Positions 12,398-24,379 are shown, counted from the first letter of the stretch. The stretch is DNA of 64,000 nt from Clitopilus passeckerianus (GCA_944990035.1 CALYLX010000143.1:868001-932000); one strand, 5' to 3'. The notes: generated by a model not told the origin, from the sequence alone. Numbers and translations: made by a program.

Positions 12398-13768
12398 ATG
12401 ACGCCTGAGGAGCAGGCCTTTTTTCGCCACCTCGCTGTCACGTTATACCACACCCTTATTCGACCAGTGGCAAGCTCGGTTCTTTATGGTGAGGGTTATC
12501 CTTCGGCATGCTTAGATGGACACCTTTTGACGCTATTTTTGCCTCACCAGGAATTTCTATCGCTCTTTTTGTTCTTGTGGCCCATCTCTTTAGGTTAGTA
12601 CACTCTTGGGTATTGGGGTTCTCTCTGATTCGAACCCCTTCTAGAAAAAAAAGAATCCGGGGGCGACCTGCGCGGATAATGGCTTCAGTCGCTGTAGCAT
12701 GCTTTCTCCTGACCACTGCCAACTTTATAAGTTTAGCTATGACGATAACAAGCCAGTTTCAAACAGTATTGGGCTATGTCACGTCACCTCATGGTGGAGT
12801 ACTCAGTCAATCCAACCTATGGATACCTGTCAGGGCCTACGACTTGTATTTCTTCACACAGTATATCATCGTAGGTGAGCTATCGCAACATTTCCGGATC
12901 CAGGACTCACAGATGTTCTCACAGCTAGCTATCAGCGATACCATTGTTGTGTGGAGGACCCAGGCCCTATATCCCGACCGACCAACGCTCTATCGCATCC
13001 CTGGTATCTGCCTACTGGCATCCATCTGTGAGCCATGCCTCAATTCGAAATCTTCTCCTCGTTAACTCATAGACATAGCTTGTCTTATCGCTGCATTCTT
13101 TGTTGAGCACCGGCAGGCGGGTTGGCCAATTGTACGCAATGATTCACTCTCGCAAACGGTGGATGAGATCGGACAGGCGTTGTCGCTTTTCACCAACGTG
13201 ATAACGACCTTCCTGGTTGGAATCAGGCTCTGGTAAGTATCCGATTTCATCATCAAACATCTTGGACAATGATTTCCTAGGTCTTATCGCAAGTGGTTCG
13301 TCAAGCACAACGCAGGCAACAGCGGTAGCAGGTTTACGGAAATACAGAGAAAAATACTACTGCTATTCGAAACAGGTGCTCTGTTCTGCATCGTTCAGGT
13401 ACGTCTTTGTCGCTGTCTGGTAGGAACACACGTCTAATATCCACTAGCTCCTTGCGGTGGCTTACACGATTAACGTTGATTTCCGTACCAACCAAGAGTT
13501 GCCTTGCGATAGTGCTTGTATCTTTACTAACTATGCGTTAAGCCGCTTTCGCTATGTCTTCGCGGTCAATATCCCTTCCTCTGACTCGAATCCATGTGCT
13601 AATTCAATTATACAGGCGAACTATTCCATCATTGTCCTGGTTCTTGTCCATAACAAAAGCTCTTTCGCGGACGTTGGCTGGGTTGGGTCTCCGGGGGAGG
13701 ACGAAATGACTGAGAGCAGACGGAAAAGCCAGGACGACATGGAATTGGATCCCATTCCTCAAACATAG
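12398..13768 (+). CDS. Multi-TM membrane protein, subfamily C (copy 7)
   Basis: Starts MTPEEQAFFRHLAVTLYHTL and continues through GISIALFVLVAHLF. A basic loop RKKRIRGRPARIMASV precedes TM segments. The signature ISDTIVVWRTQALYPDRP is at about 12930-12980, IGQALSLFTNVITTFLVGI ends before an intron at RLW (about 13232), then YRKWFVKHN, LFETGALFCIVQ, and the last exon ANYSIIVLVLVHNKSS with an acidic C-tail (stop TAG 13766-13768). All junctions keep frame. The MTPEEQAFF start and the D/N-rich loop are typical of a large Agaricomycete family of seven-helix proteins of unknown role. It is the tandem sister of copy 8. Confidence 0.78.
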
Positions 13769-14708
13769 TGCTCTGCCATGTAAATTATCTCGACACTTTC
13801 ATTCTATAGTTTACCCCTGAACGAGACTCTTAAAGAACTGACAGCTATAACGGAACATGTGTTTACAAACGTAGTCATGTCCTACAGGGATGCCTTCTGT
13901 TCGCTGGCTCTTGATACCCTGCCTTGATTATTACCTCCTCGGACTTTCGCTCACGGAAGGGTACTCGTCTGTTACCTACCAAGCGAGCTACTCGCGGAAT
14001 CTCGCTGAGATGCCGCGACCCCGCTCTGTGGGAGACATTGCCTCGAAATGGCCCAAATGCTCAACTCCATCGTCAAGGTGGCGCCCAAGCAGGGCAAACG
14101 AGGACAGATTTCCGTGGATCTTCACGACACGATTCTATTCTCGGCTCAGCACGGGTGTGATGCGGGACTATCACGGTCGAGGCCCTCGTAACCCTTCCCT
14201 CCAAACTTTAATGCACCTTGACCTGGGCTAGCGACGCTGCTTTCGAGGCACCGAGACGACCCAGATGAGTGGATGTTTGAAAATTACTACGACGTTTCTT
14301 GCTAATGAATTTTCAAACTGATCACTACCCGCTATGATCACCCTGTGAGGACCCTGATTGGCGTATCAACTCAGAGCCAGAGCCATGCCATGAACTCATT
14401 GTGTTTTGCGGATTAACGCATTTCTCCATTCTTTTGCTACCGTATCGCTCCCTGTATCTAGCCCTCGGCGAGTCATTCGCTGCCTTCTCACAGTATTCCA
14501 CGAATGCTTACATCAAGGTAATTGGATTGCGGCTTCGGCGGCAACGACCCTGATCTTGAAAGGGACCCTGACGCATGTCAGACCTGGCCTTGTCAGCACT
14601 TCTGGAGACAATTCGATAGAACCCAACACTGCGGGTTGCTCTTACGCTGATGTGGATCGCAAATTGTGTTATAATAGCGACTTGATTGGGTGGACAGCCA
14701 TCCCTTCA
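13769..14708. other. No gene recognised
   Basis: About 0.9 kb between sister copies 7 and 8. A 113-codon plus ORF (13890-14231) has no signature and a second frame is also open, so it is not called. Confidence 0.5.
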
Positions 14709-16088
14709 ATGACTCCCGAGGAGCAGGCTTTCTTTCACCAGCTCGGGAGAACGCTTCTCAGAGACTTTGCTCGACCGGTAGCAGGCTCAATTCTCTACGG
14801 TATTAGTTTCCGAGTTGCCACTTGCGACGATCCACTGAGCGCCTTTGCCTTCATTCTAGGTACCTCTGTCGGGCTCTGCGGATATGCTTCCTACCTCTTC
14901 CAGTAATATCGCTCCCTCTTGAAACCTCTGACCACGTCGCTAATTGCGTCCCTACTAGCACCAGACGCCTCAAAGGACGACCAGCATGGATCATCCTGAT
15001 CACTGCTCTCGTGTGCTTTCTATTGACCACTGTAAATTTCGGTGGACTAGTGGCCTCCATATCCTATGAGTTCCGCATTGTGGTCAAGCGTGCGTCAGTC
15101 ATACCTGCCGACATATCTGGAGTCTTCACTCCACGGGACAACAAGAAACTGGGCGACTCATATGTTGTATATTTCTTGACCCAATACATCATCGTAAGAC
15201 TTCACTCCATTGAACTCCCAGCACCAGGAATGGCGGGAACTGACCCTCCTACCAGCTAGGTATCAGTGACGGAATTGTCCTCTGGAGGACACGGGCTTTA
15301 TATCCCGACAAGCCTCATATATTCTGGATCCCCATCATATTCCTCATCGCATCCGCGGGTACGCAATGTTACTCACCTTCCGGAAATCAAATTTTACTGA
15401 CTGTGCCTGCGAAGCTTGCCTTACTTCAGGATTTGCACTCGAGAAAGGGCTCCCCGGCTGGCCATCGACCCATGCTCAGCCAATTGGACGTGCAGTCGAC
15501 GATATTGGTCAGGCCTTATCGCTTCTCACCAATATATTCACTACCGTCGTCGTTGCCCTGCGCCTCTGGACTCACCGTAAATGGGTCAGCAAGCACCTAG
15601 ATCGACCGAAGAAGCAGAACGCCCTTACACCGGTACAAAAGAAGCTCGTGGTTCTTATAGAGACTGGCGCCCTGTTCTGTCTGGTCCAGGTCAGTCATCC
15701 TATTTCTCCGTTGGCCGACTTTTATGGATTTATACATACAATAGATGCTTGCCGTTGGCTGCGTTGTAACCATCGACACCGTCTCTGCCACTGGCCGAGT
15801 ATGTTCCGGCCCATGTATGACGGCGAACTGGATTATCAGCCGCTTCCGCTTCGCATTCGCTGTACGTCCCTTGCTTCTTGAACTGTTCACCAGCTAGATT
15901 CAAATTTGATCCTCCAGGCCAATTACTCGATAATCGTTCTCGTCCTGGTCTACAGTAAAAAGTCTTTCGCCGATACTTGCTATTGTTCTTCATCACAATC
16001 GGACCAGTTCTCAACCGTAGCAGCCACCCCATCGTCGACCGACCTAATAGAGGTTATAGAACTCGAATCCCGGAAGACACCTCCATAG
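14709..16088 (+). CDS. Multi-TM membrane protein, subfamily C (copy 8)
   Basis: Starts MTPEEQAFFHQLGRTLL, then GTSVGLCGYASYLF, the basic loop RRLKGRPAWIILITALV, the signature ISDGIVLWRTRALYPDKP (about 15260-15315), GQALSLLTNIFTTVVVAL, THRKWVSKHLDRPKKQ, VLIETGALFCLVQ and the last exon ANYSIIVLVLVYSKKS. Stop TAG is 16086-16088. Exon order and phases match copy 7 except that the intron copy 7 has between RLW and RKW is absent here: the coding sequence runs straight through RLWTHRKW (about 15568-15590). That is a clean intron difference between sisters. The gene appears intact; function unknown. Confidence 0.78.
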
Positions 16089-16341
16089 ACTACCAATTTA
16101 AACTCATGTGTCAGAATCCGGATGTATCATAGTGTAACTCAATATAATTTAAATATTCAGCTATCTCTGTTTCAAACGAGACGTGCCTGCATGTATTTTC
16201 CGAACAGAATAGTGAATAGGGGCTTGGCGGACAAATTCCATATTTATCTTGGACAATTGCGACAAAGGTGTGTTCGCTTTAGTTTCTGCCCACAATCTAT
16301 ATCGCATCCCCCCACCATACCATAGGTTGAACGTGTAAAAA

Positions 16342-16864
16342 ATGGACGGTGAGTACCCCCGCTAGTCCCTCGAAGCCGGAGCTGATATCCTTGTAGATCA
16401 GGTCAATGCTATTGCTAGCAACTGTCACCCACCTCCCCAAGATCAGGACGAGCCTCATTCAGGTACCGACTACATTGTCGTGTTCACGGGCTACATAGAG
16501 CGACGTTCTCGAGCCAAAGTCAATGTCAGGAAACGAACGAGAGGTAAGCATCGTGAAATTATCTCTCACTCCGCAAGCCTGAGATGCTTACCCTTTCACG
16601 CCCTCAGCCCAACAGATTAAGAATAAGCTTCGGAAGGAAGTCCTTTACCGCAGCTGCACCGAGTACCCCATCGCAATACGGCGGCTTTTTAGCCACATCC
16701 AAGTCGCCATACAACTCAACAGTGCAGCAATGGCAGCCACACTTGGCTCCTCCAGCGATGGAGGAAGCACAATGGTCGACGATCTGATATCGTTGGTCAA
16801 CCAACACTTTCATCCCGCACTTGTCCATGACGCTGGTCTTGAGGGGTATATTGGTTTTACATGA
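16342..16864 (+). CDS. Small protein of unknown function, three exons
   Basis: Proposed exons are 16342-16348, 16397-16543 and 16608-16864, giving 136 residues with all frames consistent (introns 48 and 64 nt, GT-AG). The first exon is only 7 nt (ATGGACG). The product starts MDDQVNAIASN, has a basic stretch RRSRAKVNVRKRTR at about residues 38-51, then KNKLRKEVLYRSC and an amphipathic C-terminal half (MVDDLISLVNQHFHPALV). There is no signal peptide, TM segment or family I recognise. The ORF is short and the micro-exon is inferred, so this is a candidate gene only. Confidence 0.45.
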
Positions 16865-17173
16865 CTCTCTATGCGTGCCTTTAGGATCTTGTTAACCATT
16901 GACATCTTCCCTGCACATTTGAGTAAATCCCTGGACTTTGGTAGCGGAATTGTCCCAAGAAGGTAAATACATCGTTGACAAAGACTCGGTGTATAGAACA
17001 GTAAGATTGGTCACGAAATATTAAGGATGAGGGCAACATCAAATACGACGCGAATGAGACAAAGAGGCGATCGACCAAGGCCTTGGCAAGGCATCTGAGT
17101 AATCGTCTTTGTTTTGACATGTCGTGCTGCGATCGGCACGTTTCAATGAACTGAGATTCAGTCATGACCTCGA
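16865..17173. other. Short intergenic region
   Basis: 309 bases between the small unknown gene and the PD-(D/E)XK-like gene; presumably promoter. Nothing specific was seen. Confidence 0.5.
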
Positions 17174-18263
17174 ATGAGACAATGGCCAAACCTCTCCTTC
17201 GACCTCCACATTCTAACCGATATAAATATGTCCAAGCGCGAGTCTATGGCACTTCCAGGAGAGAAATGGGAGGCATCAACACTTGAAGACCTCAAGATTC
17301 AAATCGAACAAGTGGATGCCACGACCTTCTTCGGCGCTTCACTCGACAGATTACCAGACCCTGATGTGCCAAGCTCCATTCTGGAATGCGAGGATCAGCC
17401 ACAATACCCTCTGTCCAAGGTGGAAAGGCATTTCTTTGGGTATCTTAGGGATGCTGTTTACACAGTCCCGCACGATCACATGCTTACTGGAGTAGAGTTT
17501 CTCACCTACGTCCTCTCTCTGCTTGGGTTCGACGATGGTGGGTTCAGGCTGCACAGAAATGTTAGGAGTCGCCTCTTCATGGCGGAAAAATACGTCTGGT
17601 GTCAGGCAGATGCGGCTTTGGGGAGTCATTCGCCCAGACTGGTCATACAGGAGGCGAAAGTGAGTGCTATCGATCTGATGGTATTAGGCATTAACAAACA
17701 AGAGCAGAATAATATATACGACACTCAGCCGTTGCTCATTGCGGCTTCTATAGCGTCAGGAGGCGAATGGGTAAAGAGGATAGCTAGTGAATGCAGGGAG
17801 GATGAGGACGATTCAGATCCAGAAATTGTCGTACCAGGCATCATCGTCCATCATTCCGCTGTTGTCTTGTACAAGATTCCCATTCGATTATCCTTCCTCA
17901 AAGGTGTTGGGAGCCTAGGCGGGGGCTCTGAGTTCCCAAGTCTTCCTGATGGACTAACCGAGCCAACTGTGGTACAGATGTTCATGCCAACACTCGATAA
18001 ACCTTCGCGATATTTATTCGTCTATTCCGGGATGAAACGGCTAAGGCATAGAAAACTAGCTATGAGGGCCCTTGAAGCCTTTAAAACCTTTGTTTTTGTG
18101 AGTATCTTTTGGTGGTTTATTCTACGCAGAACTTGAAATTTCTACTCTCAAGGACTTGGATAGCGAATTGAGGCAACGCATTCACCACGAGACTCCCTCA
18201 GATGAAGAGGCTGAAGGATCACCAGTTCTCGTGTCAACGTCGTGTACTGTTGACAGTGGCTAA
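17174..18263 (+). CDS. Agaricomycete-expanded protein, possible PD-(D/E)XK nuclease-like fold
   Basis: Exons 17174-18097 and 18153-18263 (donor gtgagt, acceptor tcaag, phase 0) give 344 residues; starting at the second in-frame Met (17228) gives 326. The core reads WCQADAALG...PRLVIQEAK, a D followed about a dozen residues later by Q-E-x-K, as in the D...(D/E)xK motif of restriction-like nucleases. Downstream elements such as DTQPLLIAASIASG and a C-terminal helix (KLAMRALEAFKTFV) match my recollection of a very common Agaricomycete family with an LxVQExK motif. The second exon adds an acidic tail (SDEEAEGS). The nuclease fold is inferred from the motif only; activity is unknown. Confidence 0.6.
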
Positions 18264-18795
18264 TGTAGAGGGTAGTCCCTTTGGACAAGGCGTCCGGGGA
18301 CAACTCGCGTTGTAACATGAGCAAGAGCAATGGGTACAGTTGAATAGAGACGAACGAAATCATACAATGTACTTTTTTAAGCAGCGCCGATGACAGGAGA
18401 AAAAGGGCACGTAACTCATGCCTTACCTGGCAAGGTGAATATTGCTGAGAATTCGATGGAATACACCGCTTTACATCAGGCGTAAGGATGGTTTAACATA
18501 GTGGATGCATTGATGATTGTTGTGTACTAGATTCGAAAGAATGTGCAGTATGAACTCTGGTCCAAAAGCGATATTCACAAACGAGGAGTCAGTAGTAGGT
18601 TAGTGACGACTGCGTGAAGTATCCACAGGGTAGGGTAAGGTAAGATAAAGTAACGACTGTATGCAGATAAAGTATCGACAGATAAAAATGTGCATGATAA
18701 CGAGGGTCGGGCAACAGCAAAATGAAGTGTCAAGGGTCAAAAGGAATGAAATGATATGCAAATAAAAAGAAGGAATGGGGGAGAAACCAGAGTCA
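18264..18795. other. Convergent intergenic space
   Basis: 532 bases between two convergent 3' ends. It is AT-rich with repeats of the type gataaag/gtaaggtaag near 18630-18690. No gene recognised. Confidence 0.5.
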
Positions 18796-21790
18796 CTACC
18801 TCGACGTAGTCCGTCCGAACCCGCTGTTCAACGACATCGAATCTGTATAACTCTCCCTCCTGAGTCCACCTCCCAACCGCTGACTATTCCTCGCAGCAGT
18901 ACCCACACCCGCCATCCCACCTCCTCCCTCTTCCGGAATCACACCAAACTCGTCAAACTCTCCTCCACTCCCACTCCCGCTCCCTCTTCTCCCACCCATA
19001 CCACCATCAACGGCGTCAAGCAGTGGCACCGCAGCGCTGAACGACCTCTGATGCGTAGGCGAAGGTGGCGTCAACGGAACATGGTTCGGTGTAGGCGGGT
19101 AGGAAGACGGCCTCAACGTATCCCCATCCAGGGCATCCGGTCTCAAGAACCCATGTTCGTCACTACCCCCAGCTGCTGCAGCGCTATCTGCCCCATCTGA
19201 GAACCTCCTCGAAGTCGGGTTGACGAGCGTATCCTCCGCCCACCACGTATCCCCCGTCTGCACAGGTTTATACCCCAACTCGTCCGCTCCCGTCCCACTA
19301 TGCGAATGTCCATGCCCAGGAGATCCTTCGGCGTCGTTCGAGTCTTCGCTGAAGCGTGATGTATGAGAGCGGGAGCTAACAGCAGCTAGCGCAGCTCCCA
19401 TCCCAAGTCCAATTCCAGGCGGCGGGATATCCACATCCTTCCCTTCTCCATGTCCATCATCCGCTCCTCCACCTCCTGCCAGATCCTTTCCTCCGCCTAT
19501 CCCACCAACCCCTCCCAAATGCGAACCCGCAGGCGTCGCAGTCCCCGACCTCGACCCCGACTCGGTATCATTCGCCTGGTTATACTGCATATACGCCTCA
19601 TACCTCAAATCCCGCATCGTATCCTCCGTAGGAACCACATCCCCCTCCCCACGCATATAAGCCTTATGCCTCCTCTTCTTCTCCGCCGCCTCCGCCGCAG
19701 CTGCAGCCAGTCCAAACGCCGTGAGTTCCGCACCACCACCTCCAGTCCCTCCAGCACCGGCTGCACCTCCCTTCCCAGACCTAGACGAGAACCCAGTCCG
19801 GTACCGCCGTCTGTACAACCACCACCTCAACGCGAATAGGCCAAAGCACAAAGCGAAGAATGCGAGGAGGGATATTAGGACGATTATCCCCACCGACAGG
19901 CCTTTCCTCCCTCCCCCACCGTCGTTTGAGCCATTACTCTTCCCCGTATCCCCTCCATTCGTGATAGGCTGGTTGAGCACCCTCACGCGATGGAAATCGT
20001 CCAACGCCGCTGTTGGGTCTGTCAGAGGGAGCAACCCCAACCTCGGTCTTATAGCGCTGCTGGACGCCTCCTCTTTTGAAGAGTTGAGTCGGGGGAAATC
20101 ACCGTCGTCGTCAGGAACGGTGTACGCCATGACGGTGTAGACGTTTCTTAGAAATGGGACGCCGAGGATCATGTCCCCTACACTCGTAGATTGCCCGAGG
20201 AAAGGGTCGGCGGCTTGGATGAGCCCGATGCAGTAAGTTGCTGCGTTGTCTTTTGGGGGTTCGGTGGTTAGATCCAAGGGATGGAGGGGGATTTCGGGTC
20301 GGTCGTCCAGGGTGATGGTTAGGTTAAGTGGGGTGGCGCAGGGGACGTAATCTATCGATATGAATCTCCATCAGTACACCTAAAAACCACAATAGAGAAG
20401 AGAAAATAACTAACACTGCCCATCACTCCCCGGCCCAATCCCCAACGCCCCATACACCCCATTCGCCACATCCCTCGTCGTCAATATCACAGGAACCCCC
20501 GAATCTAATATCGCACTGGGGAACACCGACCCCGTCCCACCCCGGCCCACCTCGACGGGCATGGGGTGGGAGTCGACGTAGACGGTGATGGCGCGGACGC
20601 CGACTTTCCAGTAGAGGATACCGGGTTTGTCGGAGACGAGGGTGTCGTAGAGGATTTCGGGCGTGCGGTCGTAGGGTGATGAGGGGGTTGGGGAGGGGGT
20701 GGAGGTTGATGCTGTTGAGGTCGCCGTGTCTGATGAGGACGAGGACGAGGAAGAAGAAGAGGTGGAGTGAGGGGTGTAGGAGGTGATAAACGACGGATGT
20801 CGGCCGATGCCTAACATCGATGGAATCCTGTCGTCTCCTGGTCTGTCGAGCAAGAGTGAGAGAAACCTCGCGCCTGGAGCGGAGGAGATAGGTGTTATGG
20901 AGAATAAGTTGGACGCCCATGCAGCTCCGTCGGGTGCGTTTGTCGTTACGGGTGTGAGGAGTCCTGCGATGATGGAGTTGAGTGGGAGGGCGAGGCCTAG
21001 GATGCCGTTGAAGTCGGACGAGAGTGGTTCGTTGGTTATGGTATCTGCCGCAGCTGTAGACGAGGTAACAGGATCTCGTTAGTCAAGAGGAATAAGAGGG
21101 GGGGAGAAAGGAAATGCGTACCGAAAGCTTGATTATCAATCGAGTATCCACCAATCTCGACGGTATCCCATACGATTGGGCCCTCAACCTGACCAGAGAG
21201 GTAGTCGATTTTGAAGTGTTCGCCTGTATCTTCGGATGTTGATGGGTCGTAAGAATGGCCACTTGTTTGGGAGCAGACGGAGGTGCTACATGATCGGGAG
21301 GTTACCCACTGCAAAATAGTATGTTAGCACGGGGAGAAGTATAATGTAAAATTGTAAGGGACGTACGAGGTCAGAAGAACCTGTATCGACTTGGAGAGAA
21401 AAGGTTTGGCTGGGTCCAATCTTGACATCCAACGAATATACACTGTACACGAAACAAATCCTGTAAGCAACCAAAATTCGCTGAAGAACGCGATCGTGGA
21501 ACTTACATGTCAGTCGTCCCGCTCCCGCTCGATCGTAGTGGAAGGACAATGCCGTCAAGTCCACCAGCGCCTTCTGAAGATGTTGAACCACTCAAGTCCC
21601 GCGCCTTTCCTTTCGCAGCCCAGCTCGGCATCGCGTCTTCCTCTTGGTGGTGCTTGGTCCTCTTTGAGTTATGGAAAAGAGAAATGAGTGAGGATTTGCT
21701 GGCTTGGCTGGCTGGGGTCAACAGACTAGCCGATGGATCCGACCGATCACCTAAGGGTATCGTAGTAATGAACGAAAAAAAGACGAGCAA
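18796..21790 (-). CDS. Membrane-anchored pepsin-like aspartic protease (A1)
   Basis: Spliced minus-strand gene. A hydrophobic N-terminal stretch (LLVFFSFITTIPLG) is followed by an A1 domain with the first catalytic motif QVDTGSSDL (Asp codon about 21385-21387) and the second AILDSGVPV (about 20495-20510; the usual Thr/Ser after DSG is Val). A Ser-run inserts between them. After the lobe (DMILGVPFLRNVYTV) comes a TM helix, SVGIIVLISLLAFFALCFG, then basic WWLYRRRYR and a roughly 300-residue Gly/Ser/Pro-rich cytoplasmic tail ending at 18796-18798. No in-frame ATG precedes the hydrophobic stretch: the frame opens after a TAA with only TTG/ATT codons. A spliced start at ATG 22045 (exon to about 22013, acceptor gacgag) would keep frame but is speculative. 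The 5' end is therefore uncertain. Confidence 0.75.
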
Positions 21791-22049
21791 ACGAATGCGC
21801 TCGTCGTCGTCGCCGTTGTCGCGTTATCTCAGCCGCCAGAAAGAGCGTAGAGAGTGAAGCAGGGAGTTGGTGTTGGCGGAAGAGAGAGGCCGTTGAAAAC
21901 GACGGCAACGACGACCACGCCTGTCGAGCTCAGGTAGGGTTTGGTGTCACGGGATGTCACGCTGAGGGATTGTCACGTAATGAATTGGTGGTGCCTGGGT
22001 TTTTATTAATACCCGCTTTTGTCGTTTATGCATCTTTCCCCGCATCGCC

Positions 22050-22172
22050 TCAATTCCAGTTCATCACTGTGGACGGTCTGGATATGCCGTTGTACGGGTG
22101 CTTTGGTTTTTGTTCAGCATCCTTTGCAACAACGAACTGAAAGGAGAGGACGAGAAAGAAAACAAGGGACAT
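22050..22172 (-). CDS. Possible tiny secreted peptide (40 aa)
   Basis: ATG 22170-22172 opens a 40-codon frame with a good signal-peptide-like start (MSLVFFLVLSFQFVVA) followed by 24 hydrophilic residues rich in Lys/Pro (KDAEQKPKHPYNG) and no cysteine. It lies just upstream of the aspartic protease on the same strand, so it could instead be an alternative first exon of that gene, which lacks an obvious ATG. Short ORFs like this occur by chance, so confidence is low. Confidence 0.25.
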   Translation of the reverse strand: MSLVFFLVLSFQFVVAKDAEQKPKHPYNGISRPSTVMNWN

Positions 22173-22842
22173 TGAGGAACGTTTTACGTTCAGGTTGAGT
22201 GAATTGTTTGGATGCCGAAGCGGCAGAGTTTCAAAGACTCTATGTCTGGAATACACATTCGACGGAAGTTTGATGATCCTTCAAGATCGGCGAATATCAA
22301 CGTGTGACCCTGAATTCAGGCAGATCAGGCGGGTATGTTGCCATCCGTTCTATTCTCGTCAACGCACTCCGCCCGCACGAGCTTCCTCTGAGAATATCTG
22401 TCTCACCAAGACTATGACTGCGACTGTGTGGGTACAATTGTTGGATGGAAAACATGACTTGAAGAACGTAGGCGGATTGACATCAGCAGCTGAGCGCTGA
22501 TGACGGTGACGGTTGCTCTTGCTTCCTATTTTACTCCACTCAGAATATTCGACGGCTCATGTGAATTTCGACTTACATTCCAACCGTGCTGAACGGAACT
22601 GAATGTCCCTCTTCAACGACAAGTGGACACCAAGAGAGGCCAAGAGAAGACAGTTCTTGTCAATATCATGATGCGCCTCCCGCGCGGTCTCGGCCTTTAA
22701 ACGCTTGGTACCGCAATGGGCGCTTGTACCCAATTGAGGCTTTTTGCGTGACCAGGCGCGTCACGCGTTTGTTACTCTGCCTCCCCGTACAATCAGTGAA
22801 GTCTCCAAACTGTTACACTCAACACGAAGATTCGCCTCGACA
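22173..22842. other. Intergenic / left edge of duplicated unit 1
   Basis: No gene recognised. From about 22650 the sequence (tcaatatcatgatgcgcctc and following) recurs, diverged, near 26180, 28785, 33100 and 36140, marking the left part of the five-fold duplication. Confidence 0.5.
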
Positions 22843-24246
22843 ATGGCATCGCAGCCTCGTGGATTCTCTGGACCTAGTAATCCCAACACACAGAAGAGGC
22901 GATACCAAGGTCAAGGCTCTCGAACGCAGAAGTCTCAGAAGGAAACGAGGGTCAGGCCAACTCATTGTACGTCCTCATTTCCCCATCCAAACGTTCCCTA
23001 CTTACTCACATAATCCAGTCATCGCAATACCTTTGGTCCGTATCCTCTTTTTGCCTCCCATCTCCTCCCTCCCAATCCATCCATACGCCTGAACGCTAAC
23101 TCCACATTCACCACCAGAATACGAACCCACACCTCCGCCACCGTATCACCTCCTTCCAAAACCACATCCTCTCATCCAGCGAAGGTCAGCATGGAGGATA
23201 TATCCGAGGTCTACACCCCTCCATCGTCATTAATCCGGTTAGGTTCCATTTGACGATTGGGGTTATGGGGTTGAAGGATGATACTGTGGCTGGACCAGCT
23301 TCAACTTACGTTGAGGAGGTGCAGGAGGAGGTGGAGGAAGAGAAAACGGTTTCTGGGGCGTTGGAGCTGTTGAGGTCGCTGAAGCCTCAAATGCAGGAAA
23401 TCTTGGCATCCCAGTCATCAGCGTCGGCGACCTCGTCTTCATCGGCGGCACCTCTGAAAGTCCGGCTAGACCATCTGGAGGTTATGCGGCTCGTGAATCC
23501 GCCGAAACCCAGAGACCAGCAAGTGTCTGCTCCTGGCCCTGCTGACGAGCCAAGGCAGGACGAGATGTGGGCAGACGTCCTGTACCTCGCACCGAAGGAA
23601 GATGGTGAGGAGGGTCTGAAGTTGAGGAGACTTGGTGGTATGTTACATTTCTTCTTCCGCATTCCATCGTGGCAGTTCTGATGGTTTCTCGTTTCGTTTA
23701 GATCTCATAAATTTAGCGTTTAGAAAAGCTTGGTACTTGACTGATACGAGACCGTTGAAGGTGTGTCCCCTCTTCCTTTCCCCGTATACAGATCCTAACT
23801 TTGACCTCAACTACTAGCTCCATTGCACGATCCTAAACACCTCCCATCGTAAACCATCCCGGGACCGAAAACTTCCCTTCTGTTATTCGGATATCCTGGG
23901 ATGTGAAGAGGGGATGAAGAGTTTGTTTGCTCAGCCGCCTTCGCTTCCGACTACAGGGCGTTCGGGCTTGGGAACGACTGCGTCTGCGTCGACGGCAGCA
24001 GTTCCGACAACTTCCACCGCGCCACCACATCCTCGAAGCTCACGAAACCCTCGTCACCCCCAACCTCTACCTCAAACCGCACCGAAACTTCCCCTCGGAA
24101 CCCTCCCTCACCCTCTCCTCGGAAGCACGAACGCGCACGATGAGTGGATGGAAGTCGAAGTAGAGGAGGTCGGATTATGGAAGATGGGGTCGTGGGATAG
24201 GGAGGGGAGGTATGTTAGTTGTGGGAGTGTTAGGTTGGGGGCGTAG
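22843..24246 (+). CDS. 2H-phosphoesterase domain protein (AKAP7-NLS / ASCC1-like)
   Basis: Exons 22843-22966, 23019-23035, 23118-23637, 23702-23760 and 23818-24246 give 382 residues in one frame. The two HxT motifs of the 2H superfamily are visible: FHLTIGVM (HLT at 23247-23255) and LHCTILNT (HCT at 23821-23829). FIAIPL before and LKVRLDHLEVM between them are as expected for the AKAP7-NLS domain of ASCC1-type proteins. The N-terminus is a basic, Gln/Gly-rich tail. The C-terminus (EVEEVGLWKMGSWDREG) resembles the family end. Activity on 2',3'-cyclic or 2'-5' phosphates is the family theme, not shown here. A Ser/Pro/Thr-rich insert at residues 245-335 differs in frame from the corresponding unit 2 fragment, so the middle of exon 5 may have shifted and recovered. 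Confidence 0.72.
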
Positions 24247-24379
24247 GAGGAGGAGAGGGAAGCGGGGAGGAGCTATTGGGTGAATTGAGAGGTGGTGAAA
24301 CGAACGCCGCATTCTCATGCGGTAAGGGTCCTTGGTCGTTTTTACAACTATCGCCTGTACCTGATTCACGGAATCTTAC

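Noticed and set aside
12615..12645. tRNA T-arm-like gattcgaacccc
   Set aside because: It is a small inverted repeat (ggggttc...gaacccc) inside an intron of multi-TM copy 7; no other tRNA arms are present.
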